Notes: generated by a model not told the origin, from the letters alone. Counted from the first letter of the stretch, positions 8,158 through 17,900 are shown. The stretch: DNA of 24,728 nt from UBA6398 sp963660485 (GCA_963660485.1 CAVKYH010000031.1:1-24728), one strand, 5' to 3'. Made by a program: numbers and translations.

Positions 8158-9939
8158 ATGCCCTATATGTTGGCGGACATACATTTATCATCGCTATCCG
8201 ACCATCTCGGCACACACTGCGCCGAACGTGAGATCTTGATGTATCGCGATCCGTATATCAAGTTCTGGCATCGCGTGAGCGGCAGATATGTGTGTGAAAT
8301 AGTGGAACGGACATGCCTTGCCATGTTGCGCCGGGGCATTCACCCGCGCGACAGAATTGTTGTACTTTCCGACAACATGCCCGAGTGCATCTATGTGAGC
8401 CTTGCCGCCTACAAGGCAGGCATTGTAGTGGTGCCGGTATACGCCGGCACATCTCTCGCGAGGCTCGAAGCCATAGTGAAACTCACTGAGGCACACGTGA
8501 TATTCGCGGGCGGACAAGAGCAATACGACATTGCCGTGCAGCTCTACAACCGCCCCTGCATGCTGAACCGCATCATTACGTTCGACCCCGAAGTGGTGTT
8601 CCGCCGCAAGGATCTCACCACGGTGAGGTTTGACGAGTTTACGCATCTTTCCTGCAACCGGCCGGTTTATTTCCCACTGCCGGGCAACAACGACATAGCC
8701 GACATAATCTTCACCAGCGGCACTACGGGCGAACCCAAAGGCGTGGCAATCACCCACGGCATGTATGCTGCCGCATTCCGGGCCAACGCCCGCGCAATAC
8801 GGGTGGACGAAGGCTGGAAAGTGCTCGAATATTTGCCCTATAGCCACATCTTTGAACGGTCGTGGGCTTTCTTCTGTCTGATGTGCGGAGCTACGCTCGC
8901 CATCAACAGACAACCGAGCCACTTGCAAAGGGCTGTGGTGGAAATTCGTCCCGATGCAATGTGTTGCGTGCCGCACTTCTGGGAAAAAGTATACGAGGTA
9001 GTGAATGCTACAATCGTAAACGAATCGCCGCAGATGCGCAAATGGCACGAACATTGTCTGGAAACGGGGAAAAAATACAACGTGGATTATCGCGCAAAAC
9101 AAACGGAAGCTCCCCCGGAACTCGCCGCGGAATACGCGAAATGCGACCGAGAAACATTTCTGCCGCTACGCCGGCGGCTGGGATTGGAGAACGCCAAAGT
9201 GTTGCCCACTGCCGGAGCCGTGGTGTCGCGCGAGATAGAAACGTTTGCCCGTTCGTGCGGTTTGCCGATAGTTGTAGGCTACGGACTGACGGAGTCTACC
9301 GCAACCGTGAGCTGTGATGTTTTGAATGAAATATGCACTGCCGGTTCCGTAGGTCGCACAATAGACGGACTGCATGTGGCTTTCGGCGAAAACAACGAGA
9401 TACTGTTGCGCGGAGATACGATAGCCAACGGATATTACCGCAATGCCGCCGCAACAAATGCGGTTTTCGTTGACGGCTGGTTTCATACCGGAGACGCGGG
9501 GTGCCTTGTAAACGGCGAACTCTACATCACCGGGCGGATAAAACAGCTAATGAAAACGTCGAACGGCAAGTATGTGGCTCCCGAACAGATTGAAGCCGCG
9601 CTCAACTCCGACCCTGCCATAATGCAGACCGTTGTGATAGCCGAGGGACGCAAGTATGTTTCGGCATTAATCGTTCCCGCACCTGAAACAACGGCGAAGT
9701 TTGCTGCTGCGTCGGATCTGCGGCGAATGATATGGGAGCGCATAGTCGAGAAACAGAAGAACCTCCCGCCGTTCTGCCGTATAAAACGGTTTATGCTGCT
9801 ACCCGGCGCGCTCACAACCGACAACGGCTGCATGACACCCACAATGAAAATTCGCAGAGACGTTGTGGCGAAAAAGTTTGCGGAACTGATCGATACAATT
9901 TACGACAACAAGAAGTATAAAACATATGATAACCTCTGA
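8158..9939 (+). CDS. AMP-forming long-chain acyl-CoA ligase (FadD-like)
   Basis: A 593-residue adenylate-forming enzyme that activates fatty acids to acyl-CoA via acyl-AMP. The P-loop motif IFTSGTTGEPKGVA is at about 184-197, GYGLTEST is the adenine-binding A5 motif, DGWFHTGDAG and GRIKQLMKTSNGKYVAPEQIE are motifs A7-A8, and Lys564 in PTMKIRR is the probable catalytic lysine of the C-terminal subdomain. The length fits the long-chain type. The start at 8158 was chosen from the promoter; ATG 8167 is equally possible and would leave a more usual leader. The 3' end overlaps prfB by 14 bases. The product could feed the acyl-CoA dehydrogenase and ETF genes at 20570-24242. Confidence 0.9.
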   Translation: MPYMLADIHLSSLSDHLGTHCAEREILMYRDPYIKFWHRVSGRYVCEIVERTCLAMLRRGIHPRDRIVVLSDNMPECIYVSLAAYKAGIVVVPVYAGTSLARLEAIVKLTEAHVIFAGGQEQYDIAVQLYNRPCMLNRIITFDPEVVFRRKDLTTVRFDEFTHLSCNRPVYFPLPGNNDIADIIFTSGTTGEPKGVAITHGMYAAAFRANARAIRVDEGWKVLEYLPYSHIFERSWAFFCLMCGATLAINRQPSHLQRAVVEIRPDAMCCVPHFWEKVYEVVNATIVNESPQMRKWHEHCLETGKKYNVDYRAKQTEAPPELAAEYAKCDRETFLPLRRRLGLENAKVLPTAGAVVSREIETFARSCGLPIVVGYGLTESTATVSCDVLNEICTAGSVGRTIDGLHVAFGENNEILLRGDTIANGYYRNAAATNAVFVDGWFHTGDAGCLVNGELYITGRIKQLMKTSNGKYVAPEQIEAALNSDPAIMQTVVIAEGRKYVSALIVPAPETTAKFAAASDLRRMIWERIVEKQKNLPPFCRIKRFMLLPGALTTDNGCMTPTMKIRRDVVAKKFAELIDTIYDNKKYKTYDNL

Positions 9940-11047
9940 ACAACTGAAAGAGATTCAAACACGTGCCGAACAACTCGGACACTACCTTGATATAGACCGA
10001 AAGAAAATAGAACTCGAGGAAGCGCAGCTGCATACTCAGGCTCCCGATTTCTGGGAAGATCAGAAAAAAGCCGAACAGCAGATGAAAACAGTCAAAGAAC
10101 TCGAGCGCTGGGTAGAAGGTTATAAAGAAGTTTGCACAGATGTGCAGGAACTTGCCCTTGCTTTTGATTTCCATAAGGAAGGAATGGTGGAAGAAGAGGA
10201 AGTTGATGCCGACTATGCCAAAGCTGTTGAGAAAATCGAGGCTCTCGAAATGAAAAACATGCTGCGCCGCGAAGAAGACCAGATGTCTTGTGTGCTCAAG
10301 ATCAATTCTGGTGCAGGCGGAACCGAGAGTCAGGACTGGGCATCTATGCTAATGAGAATGTATATGCGCTATGCCGAAGCCCAGGGGTACAAGGTAACGA
10401 TAAGCAACTTGCAGGACGGAGAAGAGGCAGGCATCAAAACCGTAACGATGGAGATTGAGGGCGATTATGCATACGGCTATCTTAAAAGCGAAAACGGTGT
10501 GCATCGCCTTGTACGCGTCTCGCCCTACAATGCACAGGGCAAGCGCATGACTTCGTTTGCGAGCGTTTTTGTTACGCCGCTTGTCGACGATACGATAGAG
10601 GTCTTTGTTGATCCTTCAAAGATTAGCTGGGATCTTTTCCGCAGTGGCGGCGCCGGCGGACAGAATGTCAACAAGGTGGAAACGGGTGTGCGCTTGCGCT
10701 ATCAGTATGTAGACCCTGACACGGGCGAGGAAGAGGAAATCTTGATTGAGAATACCGAGAGCAGAAAGCAACTCGAAAATCGTGAAAACGCCATGCGACT
10801 GCTCAGGTCCCAACTCTACGACCGCGCATTGCAGAAGCGCAAGGCCGAGCAGGCTAAAATCGAGGCGGGAAAGAAGAAGATAGAGTGGGGAAGCCAGATA
10901 CGCTCCTATGTGTTTGACGACCGCCGAGTGAAAGACCACCGCACGGGATTCCAGACAAGCGACGTGGGCGGAGTGATGGACGGAAATATCGACGGGTTCA
11001 TTAAAGCTTACCTTATGGAGTTTGCCGATACGAAAGACAACGTTTGA
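9926..11047 (+). CDS. prfB: peptide chain release factor 2 (no programmed frameshift)
   Basis: A 373-residue RF2 that ends translation at UGA and UAA. An N-terminal helical domain is followed by the core with GAGGTESQDWASMLMRMY, the stop-codon recognition loop SPY at 199-201 (E. coli has SPF) and the catalytic GGQ at 244-246. The reading frame is continuous. At the place where many prfB genes carry CTT TGA and a +1 frameshift, this gene reads CTT GAT (9986-9991), so the autoregulatory site is absent. The gene overlaps the acyl-CoA ligase by 14 bases, suggesting coupled translation. I recall SPY in other Bacteroidales RF2 proteins. Confidence 0.95.
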   Translation: MITSEQLKEIQTRAEQLGHYLDIDRKKIELEEAQLHTQAPDFWEDQKKAEQQMKTVKELERWVEGYKEVCTDVQELALAFDFHKEGMVEEEEVDADYAKAVEKIEALEMKNMLRREEDQMSCVLKINSGAGGTESQDWASMLMRMYMRYAEAQGYKVTISNLQDGEEAGIKTVTMEIEGDYAYGYLKSENGVHRLVRVSPYNAQGKRMTSFASVFVTPLVDDTIEVFVDPSKISWDLFRSGGAGGQNVNKVETGVRLRYQYVDPDTGEEEEILIENTESRKQLENRENAMRLLRSQLYDRALQKRKAEQAKIEAGKKKIEWGSQIRSYVFDDRRVKDHRTGFQTSDVGGVMDGNIDGFIKAYLMEFADTKDNV

Positions 11048-11091
11048 AAACAAACGGCATATAATATAAACAACTCAAAATACCGAATGCC

Positions 11092-11235
11092 ATGAGTGAA
11101 CAGAGAAAATTTAAGGCCAACGAACGCAAGAAAAAACAAGCGCGTCAGGCCAAGAGAATTGTAAACGGTATATTCATTGCCTTGGTGGCGCTAATGGTTG
11201 TGTGTATCGCACTTGCGGCGCTGATGTCCGACTAA
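11092..11235 (+). CDS. small basic single-helix membrane protein (47 residues)
   Basis: ATG at 11092 to TAA at 11235 encodes 47 residues: a strongly basic, hydrophilic N-terminus (MSEQRKFKANERKKKQARQA) and then one hydrophobic segment at about 23-45 ending in MSD. This layout predicts an inner-membrane protein with its N-terminus in the cytoplasm, where the Lys/Arg-rich part could touch RNA or lipid head groups. It lies 44 bases after prfB and 42 before the CYTH gene, on the same strand, with codon use like its neighbours. I do not recognise the family. Confidence 0.72.
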   Translation: MSEQRKFKANERKKKQARQAKRIVNGIFIALVALMVVCIALAALMSD

Positions 11236-11277
11236 CCGTCGCATCGGGCTTTGACCTTGCCGAAAAGAGAGGCTGTA

Positions 11278-11790
11278 ATGTCGATAGAAATTGAACATAA
11301 ATTCCTCGTACGCGGGGAATACAAGGCTTTTGCGTCTTCTTCGAGCCACATCAAGCAGGGCTATATTTGCAGCGCAAAGGGCAGAACAGTGCGTGTGCGC
11401 ATTCGCGACAACCGGGGATACCTCACCATTAAAGGTCCGTCGCCCGACGGCGGACTGTCGCGCTATGAATTTGAAAAGGAGATAAATCTCGACGATGCCG
11501 AAAGGCTCATGTCGCTGTGCGAACCGGGTATTGTGGACAAACGGCGCTGGCTTGTGCCGTTTGCAGGGCATACTTTTGAAGTTGATGAGTTTTTCGGCGA
11601 CAATGAGGGGCTTGTAATGGCGGAAGTGGAGCTTTCCGCTCCCGACGAGCCTTTTGAAAAGCCCGATTTCATAGGGCGTGATGTAACGGGCGACCGACGT
11701 TTCTACAATTCCTCGCTTCGCTGCAATCCGTTCAAGGAATGGCGCGACACCCTTCCCGAATATTCTAAACCAGCCGACAGACAGGAGTAA
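11278..11790 (+). CDS. CYTH domain protein (triphosphate tunnel metalloenzyme)
   Basis: A 170-residue single-domain CYTH protein. The hallmark ExExK is Glu4-Ile-Glu6-His-Lys8. Further tunnel residues are RVRIR, LTIKGPS, RYEFEKEI, DKRRWLVPF, FEVDEFFG and MAEVELS, and the end GRDVTGDRRFYNSSL is typical of bacterial members such as NE1496-like proteins. Family members hydrolyse inorganic tripolyphosphate or other triphosphates, and some are adenylyl cyclases; short stand-alone forms are most often phosphatases. The start at ATG 11278 is set by AGAGAGG at 11266-11272; a TTG at 11251 is in frame but less likely. It seems to be last in the ligase-prfB unit. Confidence 0.9.
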   Translation: MSIEIEHKFLVRGEYKAFASSSSHIKQGYICSAKGRTVRVRIRDNRGYLTIKGPSPDGGLSRYEFEKEINLDDAERLMSLCEPGIVDKRRWLVPFAGHTFEVDEFFGDNEGLVMAEVELSAPDEPFEKPDFIGRDVTGDRRFYNSSLRCNPFKEWRDTLPEYSKPADRQE

Positions 11791-11816
11791 AACTCTGGCG
11801 TACATAAAATTCAGCA

Positions 11817-11846
11817 TACCGCATCATGGCGCTCCATGGTGCGGTA
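11817..11846. other. 13-pair hairpin after the CYTH gene
   Basis: TACCGCATCATGG and CCATGGTGCGGTA pair over 13 positions with one G-T wobble, around a CGCT loop, 27 bases after the CYTH stop. No T run follows on the plus strand (AAAAG does), so it may be a message-end stabiliser or a Rho-assisted stop rather than a classical terminator. On the minus strand it would be preceded, not followed, by T residues. Confidence 0.6.
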
Positions 11847-11920
11847 AAAGTATGCGCCGATGCCTTGTTTTTCGGCTTTTATAAGTTGTTGAAAATCAAG
11901 CGCGGTTTTTCGCCAAAACA

Positions 11921-11983
11921 ATGTCAGACATTATTTGGATAATATCATACATTGTTTAAAAGATATCAGACATCGTTTTTCCC
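11921..11983 (+). repeat. family B 21-bp repeat array (three units)
   Basis: Three units of exactly 21 bp begin at 11921, 11942 and 11963. The first is ATGTCAGACATTATTT plus GGATA, the second ATATCATACATTGTTTAAAAG minus its last base in the quoted consensus, and the last is ATATCAGACATC followed by GTTTTTCCC, which replaces the TTTAAA core. It lies in the 562-base gap before the GH43 gene, together with the hairpin at 11817, an A/T-rich stretch with no recognisable element, and the family A array at 12116. Confidence 0.85.
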
Positions 11984-12115
11984 TTTTGCGGTAATGTTTT
12001 TTCGGCATCAGATTCTTTTTTGTTTCCCGTGTTTTGGAGTGATTTTTTGGTTTGTTTGTAAAAAGGCGTAATGCGTTGTAATACAATGGGTATGCGTCTT
12101 TTTTCGCAAAGCACG

Positions 12116-12209
12116 GAATATGGCTTTTACGAGGTCAGACCTAATTTAAATTCCGGGCCATGTAATTTAAATTAGATGGCCCGGAGTTTTTGCGAGATGC
12201 GATGTAGGA
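12116..12209 (+). repeat. family A 21-bp modular repeat array, mixed orientation
   Basis: It begins with GAATATGGCTTTTACGAGG and TCAGACC, as at 2935. Then come a TAATTTAAATTCC core, the word GGGCCA, a near-palindromic CATGTAATTTAAATTAGATG, the inverted word GGCCCGG and a GTTTTTGCGAGATGC cap. The right half is inverted relative to the left, as in the array at 7954. Confidence 0.88.
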
Positions 12210-12306
12210 AAAACTGCATTGCAAATTGAGCAAACAATATGTTTTTGTATGCCTTGAAAAATTTTTGTCTTGCAATCATCTTGCCGTTTTTGTAAAAACA
12301 CGTACA

Positions 12307-12339
12307 TTTGTAGGGAATACGTAATTGGTTGTATTTTTG
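12307..12339 (+). promoter_or_regulatory. Bacteroidetes promoter (TTTG-N21-TATTTTTG) for GH43-nhaD
   Basis: TTTG at 12307-12310 and TATTTTTG at 12332-12339 are 21 bases apart, 13 bases before the ATG at 12353. A second -7-like TACATTTG overlaps the -33 box at 12303-12310 but has no partner at the right distance. The promoter rules out the in-frame TTG at 12329 as a start. Confidence 0.7.
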
Positions 12340-12352
12340 TAAAAAACATCTT

Positions 12353-13399
12353 ATGAACAAAATTATAAAGCCTGCACTTTTGCTGGCGGCAATGCTATGC
12401 TTAAGTTTCTCGGTTTTGCACGCCGACAGATTCGCCAAACGCAAGTCGTATCAGAACCCAGTGATTAAATCGTCTGTTCCCGACCCGACGGTAATCCGTG
12501 CCGACGACGGATACTTCTATCTCTATGGCACGGAAGACATGGCAAACATGCCCATCTACCGTTCGCTCAATCTTGTTGATTGGACATTTGTTGGCACAGC
12601 CTTTACCGAAGCCACGCGTCCGCGCTGCGTGCGCCCGTATACCAAGGGAATGATGTGGGCGCCCGATATAAATTATTTCAACGGGCATTATGTGCTCTAC
12701 TATTCCATAGGTGTTTGGGGCTCGGCTTGGGAGTGCGGCGTAGGTGTAGCCACATCGGAACGCCCCGAAGGGCCATTCGTTGACCAAGGTGTGGTTTTCA
12801 TGGGAAAAGATCTTAATGTGGGAAATTCCATCGACCAGTTCTTTATCGAGGAAGACGGCAAAAAATATATGTTCTGGGGAAGCTATTGGGGCATTTACGC
12901 TGTGCAGCTCACCGACGACGGTTTGCGAGTGATGCCCGGCTCAACTCCGCAACAAATATGCAATACCCAAATGGAGGGAACCTATATCCATAAGCGCAAC
13001 GGCTATTATTATCTCATCGGTTCCAACGGAAACTGCTGCCAGAGCGGAGGCGATTACAGCATTGTAACCTATAAGTTGATTTGCGGGCGTTCCACAAGTT
13101 TGTTCGGGCCGTATGTTACGAAAGACGGCAAGAAACTTCTCGACAGCAGCGCGAACTACGAAAATTTCCTGCTACCTAATGAATATTGCCTCGGTCCCGG
13201 GCACAACGCCGAATGGGTTGAAGACGACAAAGGCGATACTTGGATTATATATCACGGCTATCTGCGCTCCGAACTGGAGAAACAGAGAATGGTGTGGCTT
13301 GATCAAGTGAAATGGAAAGACAATTGGCCATACATGGAGAGCAGTTGTCCTTCGTCAAGTGCTACTGCGCCGTATTTCAAGGGCGTGAACGAAAATTAA
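12353..13399 (+). CDS. exported glycoside hydrolase family 43
   Basis: A 348-residue five-bladed beta-propeller hydrolase, probably acting on arabinose- or xylose-containing plant polysaccharides. The signal peptide covers about 1-24 (MNKIIKPALLLAAMLCLSFS). The three GH43 acidic residues are visible: Asp44 in VPDPTVIR (general base), Asp161 in NSIDQFF (pKa modulator) and Glu208 in MEGTYIHK (general acid). KGMMWAPDINYFNGHYVLYYS is a typical blade. There is no accessory binding module and no SusC/SusD pair nearby, so this is not a classical utilisation locus. The nhaD gene follows after 19 bases. The exact substrate is not predictable. Confidence 0.92.
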   Translation: MNKIIKPALLLAAMLCLSFSVLHADRFAKRKSYQNPVIKSSVPDPTVIRADDGYFYLYGTEDMANMPIYRSLNLVDWTFVGTAFTEATRPRCVRPYTKGMMWAPDINYFNGHYVLYYSIGVWGSAWECGVGVATSERPEGPFVDQGVVFMGKDLNVGNSIDQFFIEEDGKKYMFWGSYWGIYAVQLTDDGLRVMPGSTPQQICNTQMEGTYIHKRNGYYYLIGSNGNCCQSGGDYSIVTYKLICGRSTSLFGPYVTKDGKKLLDSSANYENFLLPNEYCLGPGHNAEWVEDDKGDTWIIYHGYLRSELEKQRMVWLDQVKWKDNWPYMESSCPSSSATAPYFKGVNEN

Positions 13400-13418
13400 T
13401 CCTATAATAAAGAAGAAT

Positions 13419-14765
13419 ATGACAAGTCTTACCGCGTTGATAGTTGTTGTTTTCGTATTGGGCTACCTTTTCATAGCCCTCGAAAGCGTTACCAAGGTAA
13501 ACAAAGCCCCTGTGGCGTTGCTGATGTTTGTTGCCGTTTGGACGATATACATGATAGATCCCGGACAATACGTTTCCGTGGCGTCGCACGACCAAATAGC
13601 ACAAACGGTAGGCGGAATTATCGAGCGGCACTTGGGAAGCACGGCCACAACATTGTTTTTCCTTATGGGCGCAATGACTGTGGTGGAAGTGGTAGACCAG
13701 AACGGCGGTTTCAACTGGGTGAAGAATGTGATGCATACCAAGTCGAAACGCACACTGTTGTGGAGAATAGCGTTTATGACGTTTTTCCTTTCGGCAATAC
13801 TCGACAACCTCACCACGTCGATAGTAATGATTATGATTCTACGCAAACTCGTGAGCGACCACAAGGACAGAATAGTCTATGCGTCGCTTGTGATAATTGC
13901 GGCAAACGCCGGCGGAGCTTTCTCGCCCATTGGCGACGTAACGACAATCATGCTGTGGAACGCGGGAATGATTTCGGCAGCGGGAGTAATCACTGAAATT
14001 TTCGTGCCGTCGGTTGTAGCAATGGTGATACCGGGACTTATCATGCAGACAATGCTCAAAGGTCAACTTGCCACGGCCACTGTGGAAAACTCCGAGGTAT
14101 CTTCGGCGAGCGATTTCAGCAGTGCGCAGCGCAAAGCCGTATTCTTTATCGGTGTGGGCGGTTTGATTTTTGTTCCAATCTTCAAGACTATCACTCATCT
14201 GCCGCCTTTTGTTGGCGTGTTGCTGGTGCTCGGAGTTTTGTGGACTGTTACCGAAATTTTCTATCGCAACCTAAGCAAAACAGAAGAGAGCGGCGGCATG
14301 GGCAAAAGGGTTTCAAAACTCCTTTCGCGCATCGATATAACCACAATCCTGTTCTTCCTCGGAATTCTAATGGCTGTGGCGTGTCTTGAAGAGGTTGGCG
14401 TTTTGTCGATGCTCGGTTCTACGCTCAACATCACGTTCAACGGCAACCATTACATTGTAAACGGAATAATAGGCATGCTTTCCTCCGTGGTCGACAACGT
14501 TCCCCTCGTGGCAGGCTGCATGGGAATGTATCCCATAGCCCCGACAGGCGATTTCGCAATCGACGGAATTTTCTGGCAACTGCTTGCATATTGCGCAGGA
14601 GTGGGCGGAAGCATTCTTATAATAGGCAGCGCGGCCGGCGTAGTGGTTATGGGACTGGAGAAAATCACCTTCGGCTGGTATATGAAGCACGTAAGTTGGA
14701 TAGCATTCGTTGGATACCTCGTGGGAATCGTTTGCTACTGGCTGATAAAGAACTTCGTTTTTTAG
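13419..14765 (+). CDS. nhaD: NhaD-type Na+/H+ antiporter
   Basis: A 448-residue polytopic inner-membrane protein of the NhaD/ion transporter superfamily, which exports Na+ or Li+ in exchange for protons. About twelve membrane segments are seen by eye. Conserved stretches are FFLSAILDNLTTSIVM (near 125) and IIAANAGGAFSPIGDVTTIMLWNAGM (near 160), and a matching second half has SSVVDNVPLVAGCMGM and GVGGSILIIGSAAGVVVMG. It shares the GH43 message by a 19-base gap; no separate promoter is seen. Coupling to a glycosidase is odd and may be accidental. Confidence 0.92.
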   Translation: MTSLTALIVVVFVLGYLFIALESVTKVNKAPVALLMFVAVWTIYMIDPGQYVSVASHDQIAQTVGGIIERHLGSTATTLFFLMGAMTVVEVVDQNGGFNWVKNVMHTKSKRTLLWRIAFMTFFLSAILDNLTTSIVMIMILRKLVSDHKDRIVYASLVIIAANAGGAFSPIGDVTTIMLWNAGMISAAGVITEIFVPSVVAMVIPGLIMQTMLKGQLATATVENSEVSSASDFSSAQRKAVFFIGVGGLIFVPIFKTITHLPPFVGVLLVLGVLWTVTEIFYRNLSKTEESGGMGKRVSKLLSRIDITTILFFLGILMAVACLEEVGVLSMLGSTLNITFNGNHYIVNGIIGMLSSVVDNVPLVAGCMGMYPIAPTGDFAIDGIFWQLLAYCAGVGGSILIIGSAAGVVVMGLEKITFGWYMKHVSWIAFVGYLVGIVCYWLIKNFVF

Positions 14766-14807
14766 GGAAACCGCGCCATTTTCAATACATTTGATATGGT
14801 CTGAACA

Positions 14808-14891
14808 ATGTCTGACATTATTTAAACGATGTCAGACATTATTTAAATAATATCAGACATCGGAAAAACAATATCTCTTATTGTAAAAACG
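14808..14891 (+). repeat. family B 21-bp repeat array (four units)
   Basis: Four units of exactly 21 bp begin at 14808, 14829, 14850 and 14871. The first two carry GACATTATTTAAA; the third changes to GACATCGGAAAAACA and the fourth ends in TTGTAAAAACG, so the core is replaced by an A-rich cap at the right end, as in family A caps. It fills much of the 225-base gap between nhaD and the PorE-like gene. I see no clear TAnnTTTG promoter in the remaining 100 bases. Confidence 0.9.
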
Positions 14892-14990
14892 GGAAACCAC
14901 ACGGCTTGTTTTTCGTCGTAAAATACAATAAATCCAAGCCATACGAGTTATAAAATTATACGTGCCGCACAAACGCTGCGCAATGTTCGA

Positions 14991-17900
14991 ATGAGACACT
15001 CCGTTATATATATATATTGTATGCTTGCCGCAATGCTGATATTGGCGGCATCGTGCAGCACACCCGAGAAACACCACAAGAAAGGCGATATGTTTTTCGC
15101 CCACGGCGAGTACTTCGATGCGGCAGCGGAATACAAAACGGCTTACTCCACTACACCGCGTGCCGACAAGGAGGCAAGAGGCGCGAGAGCGTTTCTCATG
15201 GGAGAATGTTACCGACGGATAAATTCCATATCCAAAGCCGAAGGTGCTTACCGCAACGCCGTGAGATACAACTACGTCGATACCACAACTTATTTCTGGC
15301 TTGCTGAAACGCAGAGAATGCAGGGAAATTACAAGGACGCCCGGAAAAACTACGAGCTATACCTGAATTTGCAGCCCGACGACCGCCGTACGAAAACCGG
15401 GCTGGAATCTTGCACGCTCGGGCCGAAGATGAAAGCCGAAGGTTCGAACTACACGGTGCATGCTGCGCCGCTATTCACCTCACGCCGCGCAGATTATTGC
15501 CCGGCGCTTTTCGGCGAAAAATACGATCAGTTGATTTTTACATCAACACGCCCGCAAGCTACCGGAGATGACGACAGCGGAATTACGGGAATGAAAAACG
15601 GAGACTTTTTTTATACTTCCAAAGACGACAAAGGCAAATGGAAACCCGTTGAGCCCTTGCAAGGAAACGTCAATAGCGCATTCGATGAAGGCGCTGCGGC
15701 TATTTCTCCCGACGGGCAGACAATGTATTTCACCTATTGCAGTGTTGATCCCGAATATCCCCGTTATGCTGAGATTTATTCCTCAACCCGTTCCGACGCC
15801 ACGTGGAGTAAACCTCAGAAAGTGGAGATTTCTTCGGACACGCTCTCATCTTATGCTCACCCCGCGGTTTCTCCCGACGGCAAATGGCTTTATTTCGTGT
15901 CTGATATGCCGGGTGGAATAGGCGGGCTCGACATTTGGCGCACTCAAATCGATTCTCATGGAATGGGCGTGCCTGAAAATCTTGGCGAGCCGATAAATAC
16001 GCCGGGCGATGAAGAATTTCCGACGTTCCGCTTCAATGGCGATTTGTATTTCTCTTCAAACGGCCACCCGGGTATGGGAGGTCTTGACATTTACTGCGCT
16101 CACCCCGACACTATAAACAACAAGTGGCGCGTTGAGATACTTCCTTCGCCGGTCAATTCCTCGGGCGATGATTTCGGTATGACTTTCGAGGGAATCTACA
16201 ACCGTGGATATTTCAGCAGCAACAGGAAAAACGGGCGCGGCTGGGATCATATTTTCAGTTTCGAACGGCCTGAAGTGGTGCAGACAGTAACCGGTTGGGT
16301 TTATGAGCAAGATGGTTATGAACTTCCGCAATCCACGGTATATATGATAGGAAACGACGGCACTAACCTCAAATTCGGAGTGAGGAGCGACGGAGGTTTC
16401 GAGCAAGTTATCAAGCCTGGAGTGAAATATGTGCTTCTCGCCACGTGCGACGGCTTTTTGAATTACAAGCAGGAAGTTACTGTGGATTCTTCCGACGTAT
16501 CTACTTGCGACACGGTTTATTTTCCGCTTCCTTCGGTCAATTCTCCGGTGCTCGTAAGGAATGTTTTTTATGAATTCAACAGCGCAAAACTCACCGACGA
16601 CTCACGTCAGGCACTCGACAAGCTTGCGCAGTTGCTCAACGACAATGCAAATATCACCATTGAACTTAGTTCGCATTGCGACTACCGCGGCAACGAATTA
16701 TACAACCGCAAACTGTCGCAACAACGTGCCGAATCGGTGGTGGAATATCTGACGGAGCACGGAATAGACTCCGCGCGGCTCACGGCTGTCGGCTACGGAA
16801 AACTACGCCCGAAGGTTGCAACCAAACGCCTTGCCTCATCGTATAAATTCCTCCACGAGGGCGACACGCTCACAGAGGCTTTCATCAAAAAACTAAAGGA
16901 AAGCGAACAGGATACATGCAACGCGCTAAACCGCAGAACCGAATTCCGAGTGCTGAAAACTACATACGGATTGTTTGACGACAAAGGAAATATCGACAGC
17001 AAGGCTCTGCTTGGCAACAACAAGGCCGGCAAGAAAGGTAAGGCCGAACCTGTGGTGAAAGTCTACATACCTACGCCCGCAGAAGCGGCTGCGGCTGACG
17101 GCAAAACGCTTGCGGCGAAGAAAGACACGGTGAAACAAACCGCCAAGAAGCCTGCCGCAACAAGCGGTAAGGCAGCTGCAACAAATGATAAGGCTGTCGA
17201 AAAAAGCGATAAGGCTGCCGCTACGAACAACAAGCCTGATGCTACAACCAAGGCGGCTGCTGCAACGGTCAAGACGCCGGCGGCTGCAGACGCAAAGGCT
17301 TCGGCTGAAACCAAGGTGGCGAATGGTGCGGACAACAAGGCACAACAGACTCCTGCCACTGCGGAAAAAGCGGTAAAGACGGTAGCAAAAACCGATACTG
17401 TCAAGGCAAATGTAGATAAAAAAGCGAGCGCAGAAACTACATCGGGAGAAGGAAAAAACTCCGGGCCATCTAATTTAAATTCCGACGCATCTAATTTAAA
17501 TTCCAAGGCATCTAATTTTAACGACAACGCATCTACGAAAAACGATGTCAAACAAAAGGCCGACAGTGTCAAGAATACTCCTGCAAAAACCGCTGTTGAT
17601 TCTGCCAAAGTGCTGAAATCCAAGGAAGATTCGGCTAAGGCTGCAAAACAGAAAGCCGATTCGCTAAAAGCGGTCAAGCAAAAGGCTGATTCCCTCAAAG
17701 CTGCGCGCGCCAAAGCCGACTCAATTAAAAAAGCTGCCGTGGAAGAATCGGCAGCAAATGCCGTGAAGCCGCAAACAAATGCGGCGCAGAAAAAAGCAGA
17801 TGCCGTTGAAAGTGGAGCAAAAGCCGAAAAGAAGTCTACGAAACAGCCCGAGGCGTCTGCCAAAACCGATGCCGCTGCTACCAAGAGCGTATCGCCTGCC

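Noticed and set aside
12329..12352. TTG start for GH43
   Set aside because: It overlaps the TATTTTTG promoter element; ATG 12353 starts a good signal peptide.
14808..14891. CRISPR array
   Set aside because: The 21-bp units abut each other without unique spacers, and no cas gene is in the window.
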